From the NCBI RefSeq assembly GCF_018332715.1, contig NZ_BOQP01000019.1, positions 17,321 through 81,320 of the forward strand: a DNA stretch of 64,000 nucleotides, read 5' to 3'. The position numbers were made by a program, and so were the translations under genes. The notes beneath the pieces are model-generated. The model was not told the origin of the DNA. It searched no databases and saw only the letters and a list, made by a program, of their open reading frames with translations. Source of the stretch: Winogradskya consettensis. Lineage in GTDB: Bacteria > Actinomycetota > Actinomycetes > Mycobacteriales > Micromonosporaceae. This document shows positions 1 to 8,125 of the stretch, piece after piece. The first letter of the stretch is position 1, and every line of letters begins with the position of its first letter.

Positions 1-141
1 AGCGTCTGCCGCACGCCCGGGGGCTCTGTTCCGCTGTGGTTCTCCCACTGGCGGGTCATCGGACAATCCGTGCCGGCCGGAACGAGGATCAAGGTAGGTA
101 CCGAAGTGTGTCTCGATGCCATGAAGGACTCGGACATGTGA
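1..141 (+). CDS. C-terminal end of a PASTA-like protein (5' partial)
   Basis: An open frame runs from the first base to a TGA at 139-141, giving the last 46 residues of a protein whose start lies outside the window. The tail contains VIGQSVPAGTRIKVGTEVCL, a pattern resembling the end of a PASTA repeat (short strand, Gly-x-x-Val-Pro-x-Gly turn, final strand), as in secreted or membrane-attached actinobacterial proteins. Codon third positions are GC-rich, supporting real coding. What precedes the repeat (kinase, lipoprotein or other) cannot be seen. Confidence 0.6.
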   Translation, partial: SVCRTPGGSVPLWFSHWRVIGQSVPAGTRIKVGTEVCLDAMKDSDM

Positions 142-221
142 TCGGGCAACGGTGATGCCAAGCCGCGTCCACCACGGGCCGGGGTGCTGCCGAGGGTGGG
201 GAAGTCGCCTACGGTGGGGGG

Positions 222-1913
222 ATGTCGATGATCCTGAACCGCCGCGACCTCGAATTCCTGCTGTACGAGTGGCTCGATGTCGAGTCGCTGACCGCGGACC
301 CCCGGTTCGCGGAGCACGGGCGGGAGACGTTCGACGCGGTGCTCGACCTGTCGCAGCAGATCGCGGAGCGGGAGTTCGCGCCGCACAATCGGCGTAGTGA
401 CCTGGAGGAGCCGACGTTCGACGGGTCGGCGGTGACCGTGATTCCCGAGGTGGGCAAGGCGTTGCGGGCGTTCGCCGACGCCGGGCTGATCTCGGCGACG
501 TTCCCCGCGTCGGTCGGGGGTATGGAGTTGCCGCAGGTGGTCGGGCGGGCGTGTTTCGCGTGGTTCCAGGCCGCGAACATCGCCACGTCGGCCTACTCGA
601 TGCTCACGATGGGTAATGCGGCGCTGCTGCTCGAATACGGGACCCCGGAGCAGATCGACACGTACGTACGCCCGATGCTCGAGGGCCGTTACACCGGGAC
701 GATGTGCCTGTCCGAGCCGCAGGCGGGCTCCTCGCTGAGCGACGTGACGACGCGCGCGGAGCGGCAGGACGACGGCTCCTACTCGATCACCGGGTCGAAG
801 ATGTGGATCTCGGCCGGGGACCACGAGCTCAGCGAGACGATCGTGCACCTGGTGCTGGCGCGGGTCGTGGGTGCCCCGGCGGGCGTGAAGGGGCTGTCGC
901 TGTTCATCGTGCCGAAGCACCTGCCCTCCGGCGCGCGCAACAACGTCACCCTGGCGGGGCTCAACCACAAGATGGGCTTCCGGGGTACGACCAACGCCGT
1001 GCTCGCCTTCGACGGCGCGACGGGTCATCTCGTGCAGGCCGAGGGCCAGGGGCTGGCGCAGATGTTCCACATGATGAACGAGGCGCGGATCGGCGTCGGG
1101 TCGGGTGCGGTGGCGCTCGGGTACACGGGGTATCTGCACGCTCTCGCGTACGCGCGGGAACGGCTGCAGGGCCGGCCACCCGCCGGGAAGGACCCCTCGG
1201 CACCGCCCGTGCCCATCGTCCGGCACCCCGACGTGCGGCGGATGCTGCTCGCGTCGAAGAGCTACGTTGAGGGCGGCATGGCGCTCATCCTCTACACGGC
1301 CAAACTGGTCGACGTCGGCGAGACCGTGCTGCTCGACGTGCTCACCCCGATCGTCAAGGCCTGGCCGTCGCAGTGGTGCCTGCGCGCCAACGACCTCGCC
1401 ATCCAGGTCCACGGCGGTTACGGCTACACCCGCGAATACCCGGTCGAGCAGTTCTACCGCGACAACCGCCTCAACCCCATCCACGAGGGCACGGACGGCA
1501 TCCAGGCGCTCGACCTGCTCGGCCGCAAGGTGCTGCTCAACGACGGCCTGCGGGTCCTGGTCTCGGCCATCTCCGCGACGGCAGACTCCTCGTCCTCGCC
1601 GTACGCACCCCGCCTGCTGGCCGCCGCGCAACGGCTGGCCACGGTCACCGCGAAACTGTGGGCCGCCGGTGACCCGGACAAGGCCCTCGCGAACGCGTCG
1701 ACCTACCTGGACGCCGCCGGGCACATCGTGATCGCGTGGATGTGGCTGTCCCAGCTCGACGCTGCCGGCGACGCCGAAGGCGCGTTCTACGACGGTAAGC
1801 GCCTGGCCGCCCGCTACTTCTTCGACCACGAGCTGCCCCGCGTCGGCCCGTGGCTCGACCTTCTCGAATCCGGCGACACCCTGCTGCTGGACCTGGACGA
1901 CACGGTTCTCTGA
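222..1913 (+). CDS. Acyl-CoA dehydrogenase, long form (563 aa)
   Basis: FAD-dependent alpha,beta-dehydrogenation of an acyl-CoA. The central beta domain has MCLSEPQAGSSLSD and ITGSKMWIS (about residues 165-195), typical of flavin and substrate binding. The C-terminal helical domain has HGGYGYTREYPVEQFYRD followed by the IHEGTDGIQ block that holds the likely catalytic glutamate. At 563 residues it is about 170 longer than the short acyl-CoA dehydrogenases and matches the long class with an additional C-terminal helical domain. The ATG at 222 follows a G-rich stretch (GGTGGGGG). It stands alone with no electron-transfer or hydratase gene beside it, so substrate length is not inferable. Could serve fatty acid or branched-chain catabolism. 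Confidence 0.92.
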   Translation: MSMILNRRDLEFLLYEWLDVESLTADPRFAEHGRETFDAVLDLSQQIAEREFAPHNRRSDLEEPTFDGSAVTVIPEVGKALRAFADAGLISATFPASVGGMELPQVVGRACFAWFQAANIATSAYSMLTMGNAALLLEYGTPEQIDTYVRPMLEGRYTGTMCLSEPQAGSSLSDVTTRAERQDDGSYSITGSKMWISAGDHELSETIVHLVLARVVGAPAGVKGLSLFIVPKHLPSGARNNVTLAGLNHKMGFRGTTNAVLAFDGATGHLVQAEGQGLAQMFHMMNEARIGVGSGAVALGYTGYLHALAYARERLQGRPPAGKDPSAPPVPIVRHPDVRRMLLASKSYVEGGMALILYTAKLVDVGETVLLDVLTPIVKAWPSQWCLRANDLAIQVHGGYGYTREYPVEQFYRDNRLNPIHEGTDGIQALDLLGRKVLLNDGLRVLVSAISATADSSSSPYAPRLLAAAQRLATVTAKLWAAGDPDKALANASTYLDAAGHIVIAWMWLSQLDAAGDAEGAFYDGKRLAARYFFDHELPRVGPWLDLLESGDTLLLDLDDTVL

Positions 1914-2029
1914 GCCGCGGTGGTGGCACTTTCGTACCATCGGCGGGCTTCGAAGATCCGTCGATGGGCCGTCGTGACGAGTTCGTCTTCCCGCGAGTCT
2001 GGAGACATCGGACAAGCGAGGAGATGACG

Positions 2030-2401
2030 ATGCGCAAGGTTCTTCTGATTGTCGCCGGGGTAGTGGTGGTCCTGTGCGGAGTCGGCGGCTGGTTCGGCTT
2101 CCAGGCACTGAACACCGGCCGCGAGATCAGCAGGTCGTCGATCACACAGCAGCAGTTCGACGCGCAGCAGGTCGGCGGTGTGGAGACCACGGTGCGTGAC
2201 GCGCTGCCGACACCGCTGCAGGACGAGGAGCAGACGATCTACGGCGACGATGTCACCAAGCAGGGCAAGCCGGACGGCGCCACCTGCACCTACTACGCGA
2301 TCAAGCCGATCACCGACGGTAAGGACCGGCCGCTGTTCCGGTTCTGCTTCGCCGGGGGCAAGCTCACCGAGAAGAAACAGATCAGGATCGACGGCGCATG
2401 A
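2030..2401 (+). CDS. Small single-pass membrane protein related to the tail domain of the adjacent histidine kinase
   Basis: A 123-residue protein with one N-terminal membrane helix (about residues 3-23) and an extracytoplasmic domain. The ATG at 2030 is preferred over the one at 2024 because GAGGAG then lies 6 bases upstream. Its outer domain has a VRDALP segment, a cysteine in GATCTYY and a second in FRFCF near the end. The same pattern (VRRKLP, GADCVAY, YRFCF) appears after the last membrane helix of the kinase encoded next. The stop overlaps the kinase start by ATGA, so the two are translationally coupled. A role as accessory sensor or ligand-binding partner is inference; no named family was recognised. 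Confidence 0.8.
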   Translation: MRKVLLIVAGVVVVLCGVGGWFGFQALNTGREISRSSITQQQFDAQQVGGVETTVRDALPTPLQDEEQTIYGDDVTKQGKPDGATCTYYAIKPITDGKDRPLFRFCFAGGKLTEKKQIRIDGA

Positions 2402-3960
2402 GGGGTACGCCAGCCGCGCCGGCCTCCTGGTGGGGTGCCGCGCGGGCGGCGGGGCCGGGCCGCCTCGCGTACGAGATCGCGCTGGCCGTCACGCTCGCGG
2501 GCGTGACGGCCGGTCTGGCGCTGATCCGCGACCAGGCCCCACTTGCGATCGCCGGCCTCGCCGTGCTCGACGTCGTGCTGGTCGTGCTGCGGCACCGGCT
2601 CCCCGGGACCGTCCTGGTCATCACGGCGGTCGTCGGCACCGTGCTCGGCCGGCTCGACACGGTGCTGCTGTTCGGGCTCGGGTTCTCCGCGGGTTACCGG
2701 ATCCGCGAGGCGGGGCGGCTCGGCGCCACGCTCGTCGCGGTGCTGGCCTGCCAGATCGGTGGTGAATGGCTGAAGGCCGGCACGACCAGCGTGCCACAGG
2801 TGCTGTTCACGGCCGGCGTGTTCATCGTGGCCGTCGTGTTCCCGGCGACGCTGGCCCGGCTCTCCGCGCAGCGCCGCCGCATCCTGACCCTCATGCACGA
2901 GCGGACGGTGCACCTCAGCGAGCAGCAGCAGATCGTCGCCGAGCGGGCCCGGGTCCGCGAGGCGAACCGCATCGCCCGGGAGATGCACGACTCGCTGGGT
3001 CACCGGTTGACACTGATCTCGCTCTATACCGGGGCTCTGCGCTCCGCACCGGAACGGCCGGAGGAGACCCTGCGCCTGCTGCACGCCACGTCAACGTCCG
3101 CGATGGACGAGCTGCGGGACATCCTGGCCGTCCTGCGGGACGACTCGTCCGACGAGGAGCCACGGCGGCGCGCCACGCTCGCCGACGTCGATGAGCTGAT
3201 CGCTGACGCCGGAGCGGCCGGCGTGGACATCGAGTTCGTCCGCTCGGGGAAGGCCGTCACCCTCCCCGCCATGATCGACCAGGCGGCGTACCGGACCGTC
3301 CAGGAGGGCATCACCAACGCGGTGCGGCACGCCCGGGGCAGCACCATCCGGCCGGCCGTCCGCTACGAGGACGACGCCCTGGTCGTGGAGGTCGTCAACG
3401 GCCCGGGCCGCCCGTACGACGGGGTCACCAGCGGACAGGGGCTCTACGGGCTGGCCGAGCGCGTACGGATCGCCGGGGGTGTGCTCTACCACGGCGAGGA
3501 ACCGGACGGCGGGTTCCGGATCGCCGCCACCCTGCCGCTGTCCGGCACGGCACCGCGAACCCTCGGTGTGAAACCGGCCGCTCCCGACGAGTTCGGCGAT
3601 GACCTGCGCCGCGTCGACCAGCGCCGTCGGGTGTGGACGGTCGCGGTGGCGCTCAGCGTGCTGCTCGTGATCGGACTGTGCGCCGGTGGGCTGTGGCTGG
3701 GCGTGCGCCAGCAGACCGTGAGCCGGGCAACGTTCGACCAGCTGCGGGTCGGCGACAGCGCGGTGGTCGTACGGAGAAAACTGCCGGACCGGACCGCCGA
3801 GTTCGACCCGGGCACCACCGCGCCACCGACGCCACCCGGCGCCGACTGTGTGGCCTACCACGCCGCGCCCGTGCTGCAGGGCCCGCGGGCCGACGGCTAC
3901 CGGTTCTGCTTCCGGGCGGAGGCGCTCATCTCGAAGGAGGCGCTGGCAGATGCCGGCTGA
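2398..3960 (+). CDS. NarL-family sensor histidine kinase with extra C-terminal membrane helix and outer domain
   Basis: A 520-residue sensor kinase. Residues about 26-155 hold five or six membrane helices. A coiled region is followed by a HisKA_3 dimerisation domain with REMHDSLGHRL, whose His197 is the likely phosphorylation site. The ATPase domain includes EGITNAVRHA (N box) and a GQGLYGLAERV glycine box. Unusually, the chain continues past the ATPase domain into another membrane helix (about 412-435) and an outer domain of about 85 residues with two cysteines, related to the small protein just upstream. The response regulator starts inside its last codons (overlap of 11 bases). The topology suggests that an outer input is read at the C-terminus; the ligand is unknown. 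Confidence 0.9.
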   Translation: MRGTPAAPASWWGAARAAGPGRLAYEIALAVTLAGVTAGLALIRDQAPLAIAGLAVLDVVLVVLRHRLPGTVLVITAVVGTVLGRLDTVLLFGLGFSAGYRIREAGRLGATLVAVLACQIGGEWLKAGTTSVPQVLFTAGVFIVAVVFPATLARLSAQRRRILTLMHERTVHLSEQQQIVAERARVREANRIAREMHDSLGHRLTLISLYTGALRSAPERPEETLRLLHATSTSAMDELRDILAVLRDDSSDEEPRRRATLADVDELIADAGAAGVDIEFVRSGKAVTLPAMIDQAAYRTVQEGITNAVRHARGSTIRPAVRYEDDALVVEVVNGPGRPYDGVTSGQGLYGLAERVRIAGGVLYHGEEPDGGFRIAATLPLSGTAPRTLGVKPAAPDEFGDDLRRVDQRRRVWTVAVALSVLLVIGLCAGGLWLGVRQQTVSRATFDQLRVGDSAVVVRRKLPDRTAEFDPGTTAPPTPPGADCVAYHAAPVLQGPRADGYRFCFRAEALISKEALADAG

Positions 3961-4627
3961 CCCGACACCGCTGCGCGTCGTGATCGCCGATGACGACGAG
4001 CTGACCCGCGGTGGCATCCGTCTCATCCTCAGCGGCATCGCCGGCGTCGAGGTCGTCGCCGAGGCGGGTGACGGCGTCCAGGCCCGTGACCTGACGATCC
4101 GGCACCGCCCCGACGTCGTCCTGCTGGACATCAGGATGCCCGGCCTCGACGGGCTGGCGGCGTTGCGCGAGATCACCCGCAGCTCCCGGGCCGCCGTTCT
4201 CATGCTGACGACGTTCGGCGAGGAGGCCTACATCGACGAGGCCCTCACGTCCGGCGCCGCCGGCTTCATCCTCAAGAGCTCGGCCGCCGACGAGCTGGAA
4301 CCGGCCCTGCGCGCCGCCGCTGCCGGCGAGATGTTCCTGTCACCACCCGTGACCCGCCGGGCCGTCACCGAGCTGCGCCGGCTGCGCCCGGCCCCGCCCG
4401 GTGACGACGGCGCCCGCGCCCGCGCTCGCCTCGCGGAGCTCAGCGAGCGGGAGCGGGACGTGCTGAGACTGCTGGCCCAGGGGCTGTCCAACACCGGGAT
4501 CAGCGAGCGTCTGGTCATCTCCGAGAGCACCGTCAAGACCCACGTCAGCCGCATCCTGCTCAAACTCGGCTGCGAGAACAGGGTTCAGGCCGCCCTGTTC
4601 GCTCACCGCACGGACATCATCAACTGA
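3950..4627 (+). CDS. LuxR/NarL-type response regulator
   Basis: A 225-residue regulator: receiver domain (about 5-125) with acidic DDD near the start, phospho-acceptor Asp60 in LLDIRMPG and the conserved threonine and lysine positions. The C-terminal helix-turn-helix contains LSERERDVLRLLAQG and ISESTVKTHVSRIL. Start ATG at 3950 is preceded by AAGGAGG nine bases upstream, within the end of the kinase gene, so it is the output partner of that kinase. Targets are not visible; genes nearby, including its own operon, are candidates. Confidence 0.93.
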   Translation: MPADPTPLRVVIADDDELTRGGIRLILSGIAGVEVVAEAGDGVQARDLTIRHRPDVVLLDIRMPGLDGLAALREITRSSRAAVLMLTTFGEEAYIDEALTSGAAGFILKSSAADELEPALRAAAAGEMFLSPPVTRRAVTELRRLRPAPPGDDGARARARLAELSERERDVLRLLAQGLSNTGISERLVISESTVKTHVSRILLKLGCENRVQAALFAHRTDIIN

Positions 4628-4880
4628 TCGGGTACATCCGATAGGTGTACGCGGCCTGCATGGTGATGCTGTTGCCGCTCGCGGCGGGCAGCCCGAACCG
4701 TGCGTTGACCCGCCGTTGGCCGCCGTGGCAATCGGTGGCGGCCGGCACCGGGAACGTCGTGTCCTGCAGGACGAACTGCTTGATCGGCGGGCTGGTCGGG
4801 ATCGTGGTGGTGGGGCCGACGCGGGCGGTGTGCGTCCGGATCGGGTCCGCGGTGCTGCCGATCGTGCAGTGGAGGCCGGA
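4620..4880 (-). pseudogene. Remnant of a secreted-protein gene (C-terminal part only)
   Basis: On the minus strand an open frame ends at 4620 and reads ..LHCTIGSTADPI.., then VLQDTTFPVPAATDC and NARFGLPAASGNSITMQAAY. This resembles the C-terminal half of a secreted actinobacterial protein family whose members carry a similar 'CxIGSxxDPI ... FxVPxAxxC ... GLPxxxGNx' pattern; the match is from memory. No signal peptide, start or ribosome-binding site precedes it, and the 5' part dissolves into low-quality sequence, so it is treated as a decayed fragment. It fills most of the stretch 4628-4940 between the two regulator operons and overlaps the end of the NarL regulator by 8 bases. Confidence 0.35.
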
Positions 4881-4957
4881 TCCGTGGGATCCGGCGCCGC
4901 GTGGGCGGGACAGACGTAGGAATGCCCGATACCGCAACGATCCTTGCAGCGATCTTT

Positions 4958-5010
4958 AGGAAGCTGTTAGCTTTCCGGGCGCGCTGATCGACGGCACCTA
5001 TAGTCGTCGC
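4958..5010 (+). promoter_or_regulatory. Promoter region of the first OmpR/HK/lipoprotein cassette; leaderless -10 and shared AGGAAGCTGTTAG element
   Basis: A TATAGT hexamer at 4999-5004 lies six bases before the GTG start at 5011, and no Shine-Dalgarno sequence is present, so the transcript is probably leaderless. Further upstream, AGGAAGCTGTTAG (4958-4970) recurs with one change as AGGAAGCTGTGAG at 14126-14138 upstream of the second, paralogous cassette. TTAGGAAGCTGTTAGC has the look of an OmpR-type direct-repeat site; binding by the cassette's own regulator is inference. Confidence 0.5.
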
Positions 5011-5703
5011 GTGTGTGCGTACCTGCTGGTCGCCGAGGATGATCCCGCCCAGGCCGAGGTCATGCGGCGGTACCTGACCGCCGACGGTCATGACGCGGTC
5101 GTGGTGCATGACGGGCGGGTCGCGCTGACGCAGGTCCGGCGGCGGCCGCCCGACCTGCTGGTGCTGGATCTCATGATGCCCGGCCTCGACGGGCTGAGCC
5201 TGTGCCGGATCCTGCGGGAGGAGTCGGGTGTCCCCATCCTGATGCTCACCGCCCGGTCCGGCGAGAACGATCTGCTGGCCGGGTTCCGGGGCGGGGCGGA
5301 CGACTATCTGACCAAGCCCTACAGCCCTCGGGAGTTGCTGGCGCGGATCCGGGCGCTGCTGCGGCGCAGTGCCGGGCAGGGCGCCGCCGGTGCGACCACG
5401 CTGCGCGTCGGGGCGGTCACCGTCGACCTGAACCGCCACGAGGTGCGGATCGAGGAACAACCGGTGGAATGTACGCCGGGGGAGTTCGCGATCCTCGCGG
5501 CGCTGGCCGGATCGCCCGACCGGGTCTTCACGCGCGGCCAGCTGCTCCAGCACACCAACGGCGTCGAGCGTGACTCGGTGGAGCGCAGCATCGACGTGCA
5601 CGTGCTCAACCTGCGGCGCAAGATCGAGCCCAACCCCCGGCGGCCGTCCCGGTTACTCACCGTCTATGGCGTCGGCTACAAACTCACTGCCACAAGCCTC
5701 TGA
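5011..5703 (+). CDS. OmpR-type response regulator (cassette 1)
   Basis: A 230-residue regulator. The receiver domain begins VAEDD and has phospho-acceptor Asp53 in VLDLMMPGLDG and KPYSPREL with the conserved lysine. A winged-helix output domain follows (about 130-228), with CTPGEFAIL, the RxFTRGQLL block and DVHVLNLRRKIE. It starts with GTG and appears leaderless. The stop codon overlaps the kinase start (TGATG). The protein is strikingly similar over its whole length to the regulator at 12818-13507, with the same phospho-acceptor position, so the two cassettes are duplicates. It probably controls its own operon and possibly the pectin genes lying between the cassettes; that link is inference. 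Confidence 0.93.
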   Translation: MCAYLLVAEDDPAQAEVMRRYLTADGHDAVVVHDGRVALTQVRRRPPDLLVLDLMMPGLDGLSLCRILREESGVPILMLTARSGENDLLAGFRGGADDYLTKPYSPRELLARIRALLRRSAGQGAAGATTLRVGAVTVDLNRHEVRIEEQPVECTPGEFAILAALAGSPDRVFTRGQLLQHTNGVERDSVERSIDVHVLNLRRKIEPNPRRPSRLLTVYGVGYKLTATSL

Positions 5704-7460
5704 TGTACGCCCCCCGCGTACCGATGCACCGCAGCCTGACGGTCCGGCTCCTGGTCGCCTCCCTGGCGATCGCCGCCGTGGCCGTTCTCGCCACCTCCTG
5801 GATCGCCTCGCAGCTCACGTCGCGGACCATCGAGCAGCAGCTCGGGCAGTCCCTGAGCGACGACAAGAGCGTCTACGACGAACTGCTCGGATATGCCGCG
5901 ACGCATCCGGACTGGTCCGGCGTGCAGCCCGTGATCACCGCACGCGCCACGGCACTGAAACGGCGGATCACCCTCATGACGCAGGATCGGCGGGTCATCG
6001 CGGACTCGATGGCGGGCCCGTCGCCGGCGAGTGCCCGGCCGTCCGCCACGATCGACCCGCTGGCGGTGGATCTCGCGCTCTCCGGGCGTACCGACCGCAT
6101 TGATCCCCGGCTTGTCGGCCCTTTCCGGCTGACGCCGGCCGAGCAGCGGCAGATCCGTGCCGATCTGGCCCGGTCGCTGGACTGCCTGCGCCGATTCGGC
6201 GGTGACGGGCAGGTCGTCACCGGGCCCTACGGGCGAGCGAAGGTGGTCGTCACCAGGCTCGGCAAACAGGAGTACCCGTGCGAGCTCGTCCCCGCGGCGA
6301 CCCGCACCGAGCAGCGGCCGCTGACGGCGTTGCGCGAACTCGTCGCCGCCTGCGCGGGCGAAACGGATCTCGACCGGGTGTGGCTGACACCCGATCTCGT
6401 GCTCGACATCGTCGACCCGGTCACCGAACAGCCCAGTGCGGACCGGACGGCGCGGGCTTCCGGCTGCCTGGATCAGGCGAGACGTACGCAGCTCGAGCCG
6501 TACGCAGCTCCGGCCGCCCTGCTGTTCGTCACCGATCCGGCCGATCCCACCGCCCAGCCGGTGTTTCCCCTGTCCCAGGACAACCTGCTGCGCACGGGGA
6601 CCGCCACTGCCGGGGTGCTGCTGTTCGTCGGGTTGCTCACCGTCACCGTCGGCCGCCGCCTGACCCGCCCGTTGCGGGCGCTGACCGAGGCCGCCCACCG
6701 CCCGGACGACCACCCGCGCGTGCCCGTCGCCCGGCGCGACGAGATCGGTCACCTGGCCGCCGCGCTCAACGAACTCGCCGAACGCCGTGAGCGGTCCGAG
6801 CACCTGCGGCAGGCCATGGTCAGCGATGTGGCACACGAGCTGCGCAACCCGCTGACCAACATCCGTACCTGGCTGGAGGCCGTCCGCGACGGACTGGCCA
6901 CGGTGGACGAGCCGCTGCTCACGCTGCTGCACGACGAGACCGCGCAACTGCAGCACATCGTCGACGACCTGCGCGACCTGGCCGCCGCCGACGCGGGCAC
7001 CCTGCGCATCCACCCGGAACCGACGTTCGTGAACGACGCCCTGGAGCAGGTCGTCGAGGCCCACCGCGGTGCTGCCCCGGTCCCGCTGGTCCTCGAGAGC
7101 GAGGGCGACCCCGAGGCGATCGTCGACCCTGTCCGGCTGCGTCAGCTCGTCGGCAACCTGGTGTCCAACGCCGTCCGGCACACGCCCGCCGGCGGCTCGG
7201 TCTCCGTCCGCTCCCGGGTGACCGATGGCCGGCTCATCATCGAGGTCGCCGACACCGGCACAGGCATCGCCCCGGACGATCTGCCGAAGGTCTTCGACCG
7301 GTTCTGGCGGGCCGACGAATCCCGCAGCCGCAGCACCGGGGGCAGCGGGCTCGGCCTGCCGATCGCCCGCCAGATCGCCGAGGCCCACGGCGGCACCATC
7401 ACCGTCGAGAGCGTGCCCGGCGTGGGAACCACGTTCACCGTGAGCCTAAAAATGTCCTGA
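5703..7460 (+). CDS. Sensor histidine kinase with four-cysteine outer domain (cassette 1)
   Basis: A 585-residue membrane kinase. The first membrane helix is at about 13-35, a long extracytoplasmic domain at about 36-295, the second helix at about 298-320, then a HAMP linker, a HisKA domain with SDVAHELRNPLTN (phospho-site His378) and an ATPase domain with the N box LVGNLVSNAVRH, DTGTGI and GGSGLGLPIA. The outer domain has four cysteines (in DCLRR, YPCEL, ACAGE and GCLDQ) that recur at matching points in the paralogous kinase at 11025-12812. Signal sensed is unknown. The gene overlaps the regulator by one base and is followed 9 bases later by a lipoprotein that also has four cysteines, suggesting a three-part sensing unit. 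Confidence 0.92.
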   Translation: MYAPRVPMHRSLTVRLLVASLAIAAVAVLATSWIASQLTSRTIEQQLGQSLSDDKSVYDELLGYAATHPDWSGVQPVITARATALKRRITLMTQDRRVIADSMAGPSPASARPSATIDPLAVDLALSGRTDRIDPRLVGPFRLTPAEQRQIRADLARSLDCLRRFGGDGQVVTGPYGRAKVVVTRLGKQEYPCELVPAATRTEQRPLTALRELVAACAGETDLDRVWLTPDLVLDIVDPVTEQPSADRTARASGCLDQARRTQLEPYAAPAALLFVTDPADPTAQPVFPLSQDNLLRTGTATAGVLLFVGLLTVTVGRRLTRPLRALTEAAHRPDDHPRVPVARRDEIGHLAAALNELAERRERSEHLRQAMVSDVAHELRNPLTNIRTWLEAVRDGLATVDEPLLTLLHDETAQLQHIVDDLRDLAAADAGTLRIHPEPTFVNDALEQVVEAHRGAAPVPLVLESEGDPEAIVDPVRLRQLVGNLVSNAVRHTPAGGSVSVRSRVTDGRLIIEVADTGTGIAPDDLPKVFDRFWRADESRSRSTGGSGLGLPIARQIAEAHGGTITVESVPGVGTTFTVSLKMS

Positions 7461-7469
7461 CATTGGTGT

Positions 7470-8018
7470 GTGACAGTCCGGCCCATGTCTTATCGCTTGG
7501 CCATCATGGTCGCCGGTCTCGCCTGCGTTCTCTCCGGCTGTTCCGGCGGGACCACGGAAACACCCTCCGTCGCCACCTTGCGCTCCGCGCCGGCGCCATC
7601 CTCCAGTGCCGCCGCACGGCCGGTGTTCGCCTTCGACGCCACCGAGGACGACAAACTGTCCATGGCCGCGCCCTGGGCCGACTGCATGGTCAGCAACGGC
7701 GGTCCCGAGTACGAAAGCAGCGCGGAGACCCTGATCGGGAAGGGCGGAATCATCGCCGACGACGCGAAGGGCAGAGCCGCGCTCGCCACCTGCCTGTCCC
7801 TGCAGCCCGAGGCGTTCGAGGATCACCAGAAGCGCACCGACCTGGTGGCCTTCAAGGACAACCAGCGCGAATGGTACCGGTGCGCCAAGGCAGCCGGCTA
7901 CAAGCTGAACACGCCCGACCCGGACACCGGCCAGTTCGGCCTCGCCGAGATCGGCCCGGACGGGGACTTCGGTTCGCCCAAGATCCAGGAGTGCCGCCGG
8001 AAGGCCTTCAAGGACTGA
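7470..8018 (+). CDS. Four-cysteine lipoprotein (cassette 1)
   Basis: A secreted lipoprotein of 177-182 residues. The GTG at 7470 is in frame, but the ATG at 7485 gives a cleaner signal sequence ending in the lipobox LSGC (Cys19 from that start). After a Ser/Ala/Pro-rich linker with SVATL, the mature domain has four more cysteines (DCMVSN, TCLSL, RCAKAAG, ECRRK). The same order of lipobox, VATL linker, D-T-E motif and four cysteines is found in the lipoprotein at 13518-14072, although overall identity is modest. It lies 9 bases after the kinase gene, so it is probably co-transcribed. It may be an accessory ligand-binding or kinase-modulating subunit; no named domain was recognised. Confidence 0.85.
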   Translation: MTVRPMSYRLAIMVAGLACVLSGCSGGTTETPSVATLRSAPAPSSSAAARPVFAFDATEDDKLSMAAPWADCMVSNGGPEYESSAETLIGKGGIIADDAKGRAALATCLSLQPEAFEDHQKRTDLVAFKDNQREWYRCAKAAGYKLNTPDPDTGQFGLAEIGPDGDFGSPKIQECRRKAFKD

Positions 8019-8125
8019 TTCTCCCTTTTCTGTTGTCGCCGGGCGGCTGCCGCATCTACCTGGGTGGCTTCCCGGGTCGTCCTCGGCCGGTGGAGCCGAC
8101 CACCGATGCCCAGGAAGGACCTGAG

